A stretch of DNA of 64,000 nt from an uncultured Coprococcus sp. Its GTDB lineage: Bacteria > Bacillota > Clostridia > Lachnospirales > Lachnospiraceae. Every line of letters starts with the position of its first letter. The stretch's first letter is position 1. The notes below the pieces were generated by a model that had not been told where the DNA came from, did not search any database, and worked only from the letters and a program-made list of their open reading frames with translations. Position numbers and translations under genes: made by a program. Below are positions 33,243-41,954 of this stretch, one piece after another. Location: contig CAKQIY010000002.1 in assembly GCA_934247115.1 (NCBI GenBank), positions 62,001 to 126,000 of the forward strand, written 5' to 3'.

Positions 33243-33324
33243 AACATATTAACAAATAAACAATAGTACACAACCCCAAAATAAAAAACATCACAAAATA
33301 AAACCAACTTAAAATATGAATAAA

Positions 33325-33343
33325 GTCCTGCAAGCTGCAGGAC
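33325..33343 (+). other. mRNA-stabilising hairpin after the binding-protein gene
   Basis: GTCCTGCA (33325-33332) and TGCAGGAC (33336-33343) make a perfect eight-pair stem with a three-base loop and no T-run. Such hairpins often protect the 3' end of binding-protein transcripts. Confidence 0.6.
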
Positions 33344-33401
33344 ACCAGGAAGGCTAACAGCTTTGCAAAGGCAGCTCATACCCAGAGGTGTCAGACTAGA
33401 G

Positions 33402-33446
33402 ATGGATATGTATTCATATGCAAATATGTCTACATATCCATTTTTA
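33402..33446 (+). terminator. Partial terminator between binding protein and permease genes
   Basis: ATGGATATGTA (33402-33412) pairs with TACATATCCAT (33431-33441) over eleven perfect pairs, followed by TTTTTAG. The 18-base loop and short T-run suggest partial termination, which would lower permease expression relative to the lipoprotein. Confidence 0.65.
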
Positions 33447-33507
33447 GACTCAGAAGACATTGGAAAGAAAATTGATATGCAACAGAGTGGAGGTTATCAA
33501 AAAAATT

Positions 33508-34350
33508 ATGGAGAAAACGATAAAAAGATATTGGCCGGTGTTCCTGATACCGACAATGGCTGCGTTTCTTATAGGATTTATCGTGCCATTTGCCGAGGGA
33601 ATATATCTGTCCTTCTGTAAGTTCACGACCATAAGGGACGCTGAATTTGTAGGATTTCAGAATTATATAGACGCATTCAAGGACTCAACATTCCCGGATG
33701 CATTTAAGTTTACAACATTATTTGCGATTGTCACACTTGTGCTTATAAATGTTCTTGCATTTCTTGTGGCACTGGCACTTACACAGAAGATCAAAGGAAC
33801 TAATATATTCAGAACGATATTCTTTATGCCGAATCTTATAGGTGGTATCGTACTTGGATATGTATGGCAGCTTATATTTGATGCCATATTCTCAAAGTTT
33901 GATACAGCCCTGAAGCTCAATGAAGTCCTCGGTTTCTGGGGATTGGTTATACTGGTGTGCTGGCAGCAGATAGGATATATGATGATCGTTTATATTGCAG
34001 GACTTCAGGCAATTCCTGAAGACATTCAGGAAGCAGCCATGATTGATGGTGCAAATAGAACACAGAGACTTTTCAGGGTTACGATCCCGAACATGATGCC
34101 ATCCATAACTATATGTACATTCCTCACAATAACCAACTCATTCAAACTGTTTGACCAGAACCTGGCACTCACAGGAGGCGAGCCACTCCATAAGACAGAG
34201 ATGCTTGCACTCAATATATATGAGACGTTTTATGGAAGAGTAGGATATGAGGGAGTTGGACAGGCCAAGGCAGTAATATTCTTCATACTAGTAGTAGCGA
34301 TAGGACTCATACAGCTTAAGCTTACAAGATCAAAGGAGGTGCAGCAGTAA
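33508..34350 (+). CDS. Sugar ABC transporter permease, MalF type
   Basis: A 280-residue membrane subunit with about six helices. The ATG at 33508 has GGAGG at 33489-33493, a rather long spacing; GTG 33487 in the same frame is possible but has no site. The EAA loop is visible as IPEDIQEAAMIDGANRTQRL. It starts MEKTIKRYWPVFLIPTMAAF. The stop overlaps the start of the next permease by one base. Confidence 0.9.
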   Translation: MEKTIKRYWPVFLIPTMAAFLIGFIVPFAEGIYLSFCKFTTIRDAEFVGFQNYIDAFKDSTFPDAFKFTTLFAIVTLVLINVLAFLVALALTQKIKGTNIFRTIFFMPNLIGGIVLGYVWQLIFDAIFSKFDTALKLNEVLGFWGLVILVCWQQIGYMMIVYIAGLQAIPEDIQEAAMIDGANRTQRLFRVTIPNMMPSITICTFLTITNSFKLFDQNLALTGGEPLHKTEMLALNIYETFYGRVGYEGVGQAKAVIFFILVVAIGLIQLKLTRSKEVQQ

Positions 34351-35243
34351 TGGCGAAGATACAGAAAACAGCAAATACAGCGGATAAAAAGCCTGTATAC
34401 AGAGTTAAAGAAAAACCAACGTTGAAGGGAATTCTGGCTACTTTATTCTTTACCGTTATTTCCATAATATTTGTTTCACCTATAATAATCGTAATTATAA
34501 ACTCGCTGAAAGCCAAGACATTTATCAATCTGGAGACATTTGAACTGCCAAATGAGCACAGCTACATAGGCTTGGACAATTATAAAACGGCTATAACACA
34601 GTATGATTTCATTAAGGCAGTGGGCTGGACAGTTGTGATAACGGTTCTCTCAGTAGCAGCAATTCTGCTGTTCTGCTCTATGACAGCCTGGTATATAACC
34701 AGAGTCAAGAATATAGCGACAAAGATCATATATCTGCTCTGCGTGTTCTCTATGGTAATACCTTTCCAGATGGTTATGTTTACTTTGGCTGGAACTGCGG
34801 ATGCACTTCACCTAACTACCCCATGGGGAATCGTGATCGTGTATCTTGGATTTGGAACAGGTCTTGCAGTATTCATGTTCTGCGGATTTATCAAATCCAT
34901 TCCTTTGGAGGTTGAGGAGGCTGCGATGATAGATGGATGTACGCCGCTCAAGACATTTTTCAGGGTTGTTATCCCTATCATGAAACCTACTTACATATCT
35001 GTAGGAATACTTGAGGCTATGTGGATATGGAATGATTTCCTTCTGCCATATCTGGTACTCGACATCAAGAAATACAAGACGATATCTATAGTTGTCCAGT
35101 ATATGAAGGGCAGCTACGGAAGAGTAGATATGGGAGCAATCATGGCGTGCCTTGTTATGGCTATCATTCCGGTTGTTGTATTCTACCTCTGTGCACAGAA
35201 GTACATCATCAAGGGTGTTGCAGCTGGTGCTGTAAAGGGATAG
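34350..35243 (+). CDS. Sugar ABC transporter permease, MalG type
   Basis: A 297-residue second membrane subunit, translationally coupled to the first (TAATG). The EAA loop reads PLEVEEAAMIDGCTPLKTFF, and IFVSPIIIVIINSLK forms the first helix. The operon has no ATPase gene of its own. CUT1 importers in Firmicutes commonly share an MsmX/MalK-type ATPase encoded elsewhere, so that is expected here. Confidence 0.93.
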   Translation: MAKIQKTANTADKKPVYRVKEKPTLKGILATLFFTVISIIFVSPIIIVIINSLKAKTFINLETFELPNEHSYIGLDNYKTAITQYDFIKAVGWTVVITVLSVAAILLFCSMTAWYITRVKNIATKIIYLLCVFSMVIPFQMVMFTLAGTADALHLTTPWGIVIVYLGFGTGLAVFMFCGFIKSIPLEVEEAAMIDGCTPLKTFFRVVIPIMKPTYISVGILEAMWIWNDFLLPYLVLDIKKYKTISIVVQYMKGSYGRVDMGAIMACLVMAIIPVVVFYLCAQKYIIKGVAAGAVKG

Positions 35244-35270
35244 TAATATAATATTATTAAATGTAAAAAA

Positions 35271-35299
35271 CAGGCGGTTGTGAGATTCGCAGCCGCCTG
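35271..35299 (+). other. Intercistronic hairpin before malQ
   Basis: CAGGCGGTTG (35271-35280) pairs with CAGCCGCCTG (35290-35299) over ten pairs with one G-T. No T-run follows, so it is probably a stability or processing element between the permease and malQ messages. Confidence 0.6.
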
Positions 35300-35325
35300 A
35301 AATTGGTTAAAAGGAGAGATTTCAG

Positions 35326-36825
35326 ATGGAAAGATCAGCAGGAATACTGCTTGCTATATCAAGCCTCCCGTCAAAGTATGGAATTGGCAGCTTTTCAAAA
35401 GAGGCATATCGTTTCGTTGACTGGCTTAGGTCTGCACACCAGAGCTACTGGCAGATACTTCCCATGGGTCCCACCGGGTATGGGGATTCGCCGTATCAGT
35501 CATTTTCAACATTTGCGGGCAATCCATATTTTATAGATCTTGATACACTGGTGGATCAGAGACTGCTCACAGACCGCGAGTGCAGTGAGATGGACTGGGG
35601 TGAGGATGACAGATACGTTGAATACAGCAAAATATATAATGGAAGATACAGTCTTCTCAGGAAAGCCTATGAAAGATGGAAAATGACTGATAGCATGGAG
35701 TTTTCCTTATTCATGGACGAGAACAGTGATTGGATATATGATTATTCATTATTTATGGCTGTAAAGGATTCATTTGGCGGAATTCCGTGGACAGAGTGGC
35801 CGCAGGATATAAGGAACAGACAGCCTGATGCAGTGCAGCAGATGCAGGTTACGCTTGCGGATGAGATACATTTTCAGCAGTACATGCAGTATTTGTTCTA
35901 TACTCAGTGGAATGCGCTAAAGAGCTATGCCAACAAGAACCATATAAGGATCATAGGAGATATCCCAATTTATGTAGCCATGGACAGTGCAGATGTATGG
36001 GCACATCCGGAGCTTTTCAGGCTGGATGAGGACAGACGTCCATACGAGGTTGCCGGATGTCCGCCTGATGGGTTTTCGGAGACCGGACAGCTGTGGGGCA
36101 ATCCAATATATGACTGGGAGCTGAACAGGCAGACCGGTTACAGCTGGTGGATAGCCAGAATGAGACACAGCTATAAGCTTTATGATGTAGTCCGGATTGA
36201 CCATTTCAGAGGCTTTGATGAATATTATGCCATTCCATATGGGGAGGAAACAGCTGTGAATGGCAAGTGGAAAAAGGGCCCTGGGATGGATCTGTTCAGG
36301 AATATAGAAAAAGCACTGGGTAAGAGAGATGTCATTGCCGAGGATCTTGGTTTTGTGACTGATTCGGTCAGAAAACTTGTTCATGATTCCGGATTCCCGG
36401 GAATGAAGGTTGTGGAGTTTGCCTTTGATGTGAGAGACACCGGGGCGGCATCTGACTATCTTCCACATAATTATATACGAAATTGTGTTGTATATACGGG
36501 AACCCATGACAATGAGACACTTATTGGCTGGTGGAGCAGCATAGATCAGAGATCCAGAGACATGGCACGGGATTATATGGCAGCTCATTATACACCGGAC
36601 CGTCTGATCAATGTTCCTTTTATCACGCTTGCTATGAGAAGTATTGCAGATCTCTGTATTATACCGATGCAGGATTATTTGGGGCTCGACAATAAATCGA
36701 GGATGAATAAGCCGTCCACAGTTGGCGATAACTGGAGGTGGCGCACGATATCTGACGATACGGATGATGACCTTGCAGAGGAAATAGGCAGACTTACACT
36801 GATGACCGGGAGAAGCAAGATGTGA
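35326..36825 (+). CDS. malQ: 4-alpha-glucanotransferase (amylomaltase)
   Basis: Amylomaltase transfers alpha-1,4-glucan units between maltodextrins, releasing glucose. The 499-residue GH77 protein has the opening SAGILLAISSLPSKYGIGSF and GPTGYGDSPYQSFSTFAGNP. Catalytic-site segments include DIPIYVAMDSADVWAHPELF, the VVRIDHFRGFDEYYAIPYGE nucleophile region, VIAEDLGFVTDSVRKL and YTGTHDNETLIGWW. AAAAGGAG precedes the ATG. It processes sugars brought in by the adjacent importer. Confidence 0.97.
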   Translation: MERSAGILLAISSLPSKYGIGSFSKEAYRFVDWLRSAHQSYWQILPMGPTGYGDSPYQSFSTFAGNPYFIDLDTLVDQRLLTDRECSEMDWGEDDRYVEYSKIYNGRYSLLRKAYERWKMTDSMEFSLFMDENSDWIYDYSLFMAVKDSFGGIPWTEWPQDIRNRQPDAVQQMQVTLADEIHFQQYMQYLFYTQWNALKSYANKNHIRIIGDIPIYVAMDSADVWAHPELFRLDEDRRPYEVAGCPPDGFSETGQLWGNPIYDWELNRQTGYSWWIARMRHSYKLYDVVRIDHFRGFDEYYAIPYGEETAVNGKWKKGPGMDLFRNIEKALGKRDVIAEDLGFVTDSVRKLVHDSGFPGMKVVEFAFDVRDTGAASDYLPHNYIRNCVVYTGTHDNETLIGWWSSIDQRSRDMARDYMAAHYTPDRLINVPFITLAMRSIADLCIIPMQDYLGLDNKSRMNKPSTVGDNWRWRTISDDTDDDLAEEIGRLTLMTGRSKM

Positions 36826-36876
36826 AAAAGTACTCTTAAAAAATAAATATCGGGAAATGATAAGTAGAGTATTTTC

Positions 36877-36905
36877 TTGACCTCCACATAACAGGATAAT
36901 ATAAT
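36877..36905 (+). promoter_or_regulatory. Promoter of the LacI-family regulator
   Basis: TTGACC at 36877-36882 and a perfect TATAAT at 36900-36905 are 17 bases apart, 36 bases before the start codon. Confidence 0.75.
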
Positions 36906-36940
36906 AATTGGGAATAAAAGAGAAAAGTGGGATACAGCTT

Positions 36941-37948
36941 ATGACAATAAAGGATATTGCACGTATATCAGGTTATGGTATCGGAACCGTGTCCAGAGTG
37001 ATAAACAATCAGACAGGAGTCAGTGATGCTGCCCGGGAGAAGATACTCAGGGTTGTAGAGGAAAACGGCTTTGAGCCGAACGTCAACGCTAGACACCTCA
37101 AGATGTCAGCGAAATCGGCGGTTGTAGTCATCATAAAAGGAAATCAGAACATGCTGTTTGCGGATATAGTAGAGCGTATACAGAGCCAGCTTGCGGGATA
37201 TGATGAAGACGTCATAGTGGAGTACATAGACGAGGATGGTGATGAGATAGAATATGCCATCAAACTGATCCGGAGTGTGAATCCAAAGGGAATCATGTTT
37301 TTGGGTGCCAATCTTGCACTTTTTGATGAGCGTGTGAAAGAGTTTGAGATTCCGGGAGTCATAATCACGACTGGCGGAGAGATTCTTGCAAATGACAACA
37401 TATCCTCCATAACGATAGATGACACGGCAGCGACATACGATATGACAAGGTATCTTCTTGAAAAAGGCCACAGGCACATCGGAGTCATCGGAGGGCAGGT
37501 GTCCGAGAAACAGATAAGTTTCAATAGATATGAAGGCTGCAAGCGGGCTATAGACGAGTGGCAGCATGATGACAGGGCGGAGTTTACATATATTCCGTGC
37601 AGATATTCTATGAAGGCGGGGTATGAGGCTACAAAACGTCTATTGAAGGACCACCCGGAGGTTACAGCAGTCATGGCTCTCAGTGATATGATAGCGATCG
37701 GCGTCATGCGGGCGGCTGCTGATATGGACAAACATATTCCGAAAGAGCTGTCAGTTACAGGATTTGATGGAATAGAGATGGCAGGATACTGTGTACCAAG
37801 ACTTACAACAATAAAGCAGAATACAGAGATCATGGCATCGAGAAGTGTTGACATCATGCTCAAGCATATAAATTATGCAGCAGCTGGTGAACATGAGATA
37901 GTGCCATATTCCCTGATAGAGGGTGAAAGCGTTAAGAGCATCGGCTAG
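36941..37948 (+). CDS. LacI-family transcriptional regulator
   Basis: A 335-residue regulator; ATG 36941 gives MTIKDIARISGYGIGTVSRV, the classic LacI helix-turn-helix and hinge start, then INNQTGVSDAAREKI. The rest is a periplasmic-binding-like sugar-sensing domain, with MALSDMIAIGVMRAAADMDK and VTGFDGIEMAGYCVPRLTTI typical of the family. Its position beside the CUT1 operon, and the GAAACGTTTC palindromes at that operon's promoter, suggest it is the maltodextrin repressor. Confidence 0.93.
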   Translation: MTIKDIARISGYGIGTVSRVINNQTGVSDAAREKILRVVEENGFEPNVNARHLKMSAKSAVVVIIKGNQNMLFADIVERIQSQLAGYDEDVIVEYIDEDGDEIEYAIKLIRSVNPKGIMFLGANLALFDERVKEFEIPGVIITTGGEILANDNISSITIDDTAATYDMTRYLLEKGHRHIGVIGGQVSEKQISFNRYEGCKRAIDEWQHDDRAEFTYIPCRYSMKAGYEATKRLLKDHPEVTAVMALSDMIAIGVMRAAADMDKHIPKELSVTGFDGIEMAGYCVPRLTTIKQNTEIMASRSVDIMLKHINYAAAGEHEIVPYSLIEGESVKSIG

Positions 37949-37978
37949 GATTCGTATAAATCTTTTTAATTAAGATTG

Positions 37979-38028
37979 AATTCGTCTTATACTGGTATAT
38001 TATATATCAGTATAAGGCGAATTTTTTA
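37979..38028 (+). terminator. Terminator after the LacI regulator
   Basis: AATTCGTCTTATACTG (37979-37994) pairs with CAGTATAAGGCGAATT (38008-38023) over 16 pairs, followed by TTTTTTAT. Confidence 0.88.
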
Positions 38029-38095
38029 TGAGATAAAAGTTTGGAAAAGCTCTGAAATTCGTATAGAGTATTTATCACAGTTTGGAGATGAGAAG

Positions 38096-38761
38096 ATGGA
38101 TTACATAGACAATATTGAGCTGATTACAAGACTTGTGAAATCAGGCTTTTTCGGTATAGTGGGAATATTTTTGATCGGACTTGCAATTTGGATAAAGAAA
38201 AATGAGGACCGTTGGAACTTCAAGAATATCGGAATAGGACTTCTGGCTGGCGGCGTGGCACTTTTGCTTATCGGTATATCTACGGCAGTAGATAGTCTGC
38301 AGGATGGCGGGGTAATAGCTTTAGACAAAAATGATCCTGTGTGGGTGGTTGTGGATACAATCAAGGTGCTGGCTTGTGTACTGATATTTGTGATAGCAGG
38401 CTGGGCTGTGAGGTCAAAGCGAATAAAAGAAAATGATATGTTCGATATGGAGGTTGTGGGAAAGATAATAGGATATGACACCATGGCCGGCAGAACCAAC
38501 ATTCCGGGATACGCACATCCCACAGTGGAATATATTGATCCATACAGCGGTGAGCCGGATTCTTATGTGGTGAATCAGGATATAAACAGAAAGAAGCATC
38601 CGATCGGCAGTGAGTATAGACTGCTTTACTCCAGGGAAGAGCGGAAGGCATTTGAGAAAAAGTCAAACAAGGTGTACAGGGAGATGGAGGTATTCTTTTT
38701 TGGACTTGCGGTTTTTGTTTTCGTCGTGGGGATAGTGAAGTTGATAATGAATGTGTTATAA
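38096..38761 (+). CDS. Membrane protein, DUF3592-like
   Basis: A 221-residue membrane protein of unknown function. ATG 38096 is used, after GGAGATGAG; longer in-frame readings overlap the upstream terminator. Hydrophobic segments lie at about 15-35, 45-65, 85-105 and at the C-terminus (FFFGLAVFVFVVGIVKLIMN). The region between, VVGKIIGYDTMAGRTNIPGY to the LLYSREERKAF motif, resembles DUF3592 proteins, where a short extracellular or cytosolic beta domain sits between helices. No functional partner is obvious. Confidence 0.7.
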   Translation: MDYIDNIELITRLVKSGFFGIVGIFLIGLAIWIKKNEDRWNFKNIGIGLLAGGVALLLIGISTAVDSLQDGGVIALDKNDPVWVVVDTIKVLACVLIFVIAGWAVRSKRIKENDMFDMEVVGKIIGYDTMAGRTNIPGYAHPTVEYIDPYSGEPDSYVVNQDINRKKHPIGSEYRLLYSREERKAFEKKSNKVYREMEVFFFGLAVFVFVVGIVKLIMNVL

Positions 38762-38781
38762 AATTTATGTAAATATGGATG

Positions 38782-38810
38782 TTGTAACCAGAATTTATAT
38801 ATGTTATAAT
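38782..38810 (+). promoter_or_regulatory. Promoter of a structured RNA before the purF-like gene
   Basis: TTGTAA at 38782-38787 and TATAAT at 38805-38810 with a 17-base spacer point to a start near 38817, about 257 bases before the PurF-like start codon. A second weaker promoter, TTGTAA 38995-39000 and TAATAT 39019-39024, lies closer to the gene. Confidence 0.6.
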
Positions 38811-38816
38811 ACCGAC

Positions 38817-38920
38817 AGATATAAAAGGTAATAAGAGTATATCATTGTGCTTTACACAATATAGGCGCAAGCGAAAACCCCAGAGGGTGCCACCTCTGGG
38901 GTTTTCTCCGTCTATTGTGT
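38817..38920 (+). ncRNA. Structured RNA or leader candidate upstream of the PurF-like gene
   Basis: After the promoter comes a rod-like element. An outer stem, ACACAATATAGGCG (38854-38867) with CGTCTATTGTGT (38909-38920), has a two-base bulge. An inner stem, AAAACCCCAGAGG (38874-38886) with CCTCTGGGGTTTT (38893-38905), is perfect over 13 pairs. The inner stem with its four T residues could also act as a terminator. I cannot match it to a purine or other known riboswitch by eye; either a small RNA or a leader is possible. Confidence 0.45.
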
Positions 38921-39073
38921 AGGACGACGTATTTCCTAGGCTGGTTGTCAGCTAAAATCACAAAATCAATGTATAACAATGTCATGAAATAATATTGTAA
39001 ACCATGCTAATCATATGCTAATATAGATATGTTTGCGAAAATGACAAATTTTTATCACTTCAGGAGGAAAACA

Positions 39074-40480
39074 ATGGGTGGATTTTTTGGAGTAGCGGCA
39101 AAAGATGACTGTGTGTTTGATCTGTTCTTTGGAATAGACTATCATTCACATCTTGGAACAAGGCGCGGAGGCATGACAGTGTATGGAGATAAGGGATTTG
39201 ACAGATCTATACACAATATCGAGAATGCTCCATTCAGAACAAAGTTCGACAAAGATATGCAGAACATGAAGGGTTATTTTGGAATAGGATGTATATCCGA
39301 TTATGAGCCACAGCCACTCATAGTGCGTTCACATCACGGAACATATGCTCTGACAACTGTCAGCAAGATCAACAATGTTGACGAGATATCCAAGGAGATA
39401 TTTGATCAGGGACATTCACATTTCCTTGAGATGAGCGGAGGGGATATCAACAGCACAGAGCTGGTGGCAGCCCTCATCAACCAGAAGGATAATCTGATAG
39501 ACGGAATAAGATATGCGCTGGAGAAGATAGACGGTTCGCTGTCACTCCTGCTCATGAACCAGAATGGAATATATGCAGCCAGGGATATGCATGGAAGAAC
39601 TCCTGTGGTTATAGGCAAGAAGGATGGTGCATTCTGTGCGTCATTTGAGAATTTTGCCTACAAGAACCTTGGATACCATGACTATAAAGAACTCGGTCCT
39701 GGTGAGGTTGTCGTACTTACGCCGTCCAACTGCGTGACGCTTGTGCAGCCGGGCAAGGACATGAAGATATGTACATTCCTGTGGGTATACTATGGTTACC
39801 CTGCAAGTTCATACGAGGGTATGAGTGTAGAGCAGATGAGATACAACTGCGGAGCCAGTATGGCAAAGAGAGATAACGTTAAGCCTGATATCGTAGCCGG
39901 AGTTCCGGATTCAGGAACAGCGCATGCAGTCGGCTATGCTAATGAATCAGGAATACCTTTCTCAAGACCATTCATCAAGTACACACCGACATGGCCACGT
40001 TCATTCATGCCAACCATACAGAGTCAGCGTAACCTAATCGCGAAGATGAAGCTTCTGGCAGTTGAGGATCTTATCAAGGACAAGAGCCTTCTGCTCATAG
40101 ACGATTCCATCGTGCGTGGAACACAGCTCAGAGAGACAACCGAGTATCTGTTTGACAGCGGTGCCAAGGAAGTGCACATCAGACCTGCATGTCCACCACT
40201 TGTATACGGATGTAAATACCTTAACTTCTCAAGATCATCATCAGAGATGGATCTTATAACAAGAAGAGTTATCGAGAGACTTGAGAACGGCAACGTGACA
40301 GATGAGGTACTTCAGGAGTACACAGATCCTGATTCAGAGAAGTATGAGAAGATGGTTGATGAGATCTGCAAGGAACTGCATTTCACATCACTCAGATTCA
40401 ACAGACTTGATGATATGCTTGAGGCGTGCGGAGTTGAGAAGTGCAAGCTCTGTACGTACTGCTGGGATGGCAAGGAGTAA
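39074..40480 (+). CDS. Amidophosphoribosyltransferase-like protein lacking the glutaminase cysteine
   Basis: A 468-residue PurF relative. ATG 39074 follows CAGGAGG. The N-terminal glutaminase domain has FFGVAAKDDC and HLGTRRGGMTVYGD, but the residue after the initiator Met is glycine, not the catalytic cysteine of active Ntn amidotransferases. The phosphoribosyltransferase domain has the PRPP motif SLLLIDDSIVRGTQ at about 335-350. The C-terminus has CGVEKCKLCTYCWDGKE, which could bind metal or a cluster. The next gene is a rhodanese-TtcA fusion. It may use ammonia, or have lost PurF activity and act with the thiolation gene. Confidence 0.88.
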   Translation: MGGFFGVAAKDDCVFDLFFGIDYHSHLGTRRGGMTVYGDKGFDRSIHNIENAPFRTKFDKDMQNMKGYFGIGCISDYEPQPLIVRSHHGTYALTTVSKINNVDEISKEIFDQGHSHFLEMSGGDINSTELVAALINQKDNLIDGIRYALEKIDGSLSLLLMNQNGIYAARDMHGRTPVVIGKKDGAFCASFENFAYKNLGYHDYKELGPGEVVVLTPSNCVTLVQPGKDMKICTFLWVYYGYPASSYEGMSVEQMRYNCGASMAKRDNVKPDIVAGVPDSGTAHAVGYANESGIPFSRPFIKYTPTWPRSFMPTIQSQRNLIAKMKLLAVEDLIKDKSLLLIDDSIVRGTQLRETTEYLFDSGAKEVHIRPACPPLVYGCKYLNFSRSSSEMDLITRRVIERLENGNVTDEVLQEYTDPDSEKYEKMVDEICKELHFTSLRFNRLDDMLEACGVEKCKLCTYCWDGKE

Positions 40481-40570
40481 GCTGCGGATGACGGCGATGT
40501 CATATGCGGCAGACAGTATCATATATAAAAATAGCTTATTTGTAATACTAAGAAAAATGGTGACAGGGAC

Positions 40571-41797
40571 ATGGCATTAGAAAACTCAAAAGAAACTTCA
40601 AATGAAATCACAATAGAAGAGATGCAGGAACTGGATAAGGATTCGTATCTGATGGTTGACATCAGGAATGAAGTTGAGATATCCCACGGAGCCATCCCGG
40701 GTGCGATTGCAGTTCCTGCGGACAGTCTGATGCCGGAGCATCTGGCAGAGACCGCAGGTGAACTGTTTCCTGCAGAGGAATATATGCCCAGGGATGATTC
40801 AAAAGGGAAAAAACTCATCATCTGCTGCACCCACGGAACCAACAGCATTCCACTGGCGGAGAGATTTGCTGAGCTTGGATACGATGCAGTGAGCCTAAAG
40901 GGTGGCTATATATCATGGCTGCTCTACACCATGGGCAAGCAGGAGCAGACTGACATATGTGCCGATGTGGAGAAGAGCCTCCGCAAGAAATTCCACAAGA
41001 AGATATGGTGCAACTTCACAAAGGCCATCAACAGATATGAGCTGGTGAAGGAGGGCGACAGGATAGCCGTATGTATATCGGGCGGCAAGGATTCCTTCCT
41101 CATGGCGAAGTGTTTTCAGGAGCTGAAAAGACACAACAAGTTTCCATTTGAACTCAAGTTCATAGTCATGGATCCGGGTTACAGCCCGGCAAACCGCAAG
41201 GTCATAGAGGACAATGCTAGGATGCTGAACATTCCTATCCAGATATTTGAGTCGGATATATTTGATTCAGTGTATAACGTAGAGAAGTCGCCGTGTTATC
41301 TCTGTGCAAGAATGAGACGAGGCCATCTGTACAGCTATGCGAAGGAGCTTGGCTGTAACAAGATAGCTCTCGGACATCACTATGATGATGTCATAGAGAC
41401 CATACTCATGGGGATGCTTTACGGAGCGCAGATGCAGACTATGATGCCGAAGCTCCACAGCACCAATTTTGAGGGAATGGAACTCATAAGACCTCTCTAT
41501 ATGGTGAGAGAGGACGACATCAAGGCGTGGAGAGATTACAACGAGCTTCATTTTATACAGTGCGCATGTAAGTTCACTGATACATGCACAACATGTAACA
41601 ATGAGGAGACGAAGTCCAAGCGTCAGGAGATCAAACAGCTCATAGCAACACTCAAGAAGACGAATCCATTTGTGGAGGGCAACATATTCAAGAGTGTGGA
41701 GAATGTAAATATCGATACCCTTATAGAGTACAAGCAGGGTGGAGTGAGACATAGTTTCCTGGATACCTACGATGAGAAGAGCGGTAAGACAGAATAG
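40571..41797 (+). CDS. Rhodanese-TtcA fusion, PP-loop sulfurtransferase
   Basis: A 408-residue two-domain protein. Residues 15-118 form a rhodanese domain with the active loop CTHGTN (catalytic cysteine at about 86). Residues 160-400 form a TtcA-like PP-loop ATPase, with the SGGKDS motif at 170-175 and cysteines CYLC at 242-245, plus ALGHHYDDVIETILM. TtcA-type enzymes thiolate C32 of tRNA using an iron-sulfur cluster; here the attached rhodanese could supply sulfur. The extra late cysteines (CACKFTDTCTTC) fit a cluster site. The PurF-like gene upstream shares the same orientation and a 90-base gap. The ribosome-binding site is weak. Confidence 0.85.
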   Translation: MALENSKETSNEITIEEMQELDKDSYLMVDIRNEVEISHGAIPGAIAVPADSLMPEHLAETAGELFPAEEYMPRDDSKGKKLIICCTHGTNSIPLAERFAELGYDAVSLKGGYISWLLYTMGKQEQTDICADVEKSLRKKFHKKIWCNFTKAINRYELVKEGDRIAVCISGGKDSFLMAKCFQELKRHNKFPFELKFIVMDPGYSPANRKVIEDNARMLNIPIQIFESDIFDSVYNVEKSPCYLCARMRRGHLYSYAKELGCNKIALGHHYDDVIETILMGMLYGAQMQTMMPKLHSTNFEGMELIRPLYMVREDDIKAWRDYNELHFIQCACKFTDTCTTCNNEETKSKRQEIKQLIATLKKTNPFVEGNIFKSVENVNIDTLIEYKQGGVRHSFLDTYDEKSGKTE

Positions 41798-41817
41798 AAT
41801 ATAAAGCAGATATATAG

Positions 41818-41858
41818 AGCCGTTATTTACATTTGACATATGTAAGTGACGGCTTTTA
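41818..41858 (+). terminator. Terminator after the rhodanese-TtcA gene
   Basis: AGCCGTTATTTACAT (41818-41832) pairs with ATGTAAGTGACGGCT (41840-41854) with G-T pairs and a seven-base loop, then a T-rich stretch TTTTAAT. Confidence 0.75.
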
Positions 41859-41954
41859 ATGTTATTTTCATAATAGAATGGCAATATATACCTGCTTAGT
41901 GATGTTTAGCCGCGGGCTGCGGGGTACTGGTGAAATAACATGGAGGATAGATGT

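Noticed and set aside
38850..38925. Purine riboswitch before the purF-like gene
   Set aside because: The conserved purine aptamer joining regions and kissing loops are not visible; the fold is a single rod.
39074..39140. Possible frameshift explaining the lack of the PurF cysteine
   Set aside because: The frame is continuous from a strong AGGAGG site and the start MGGFFGVAAKDDC aligns well; no nearby alternative start gives a Cys2.
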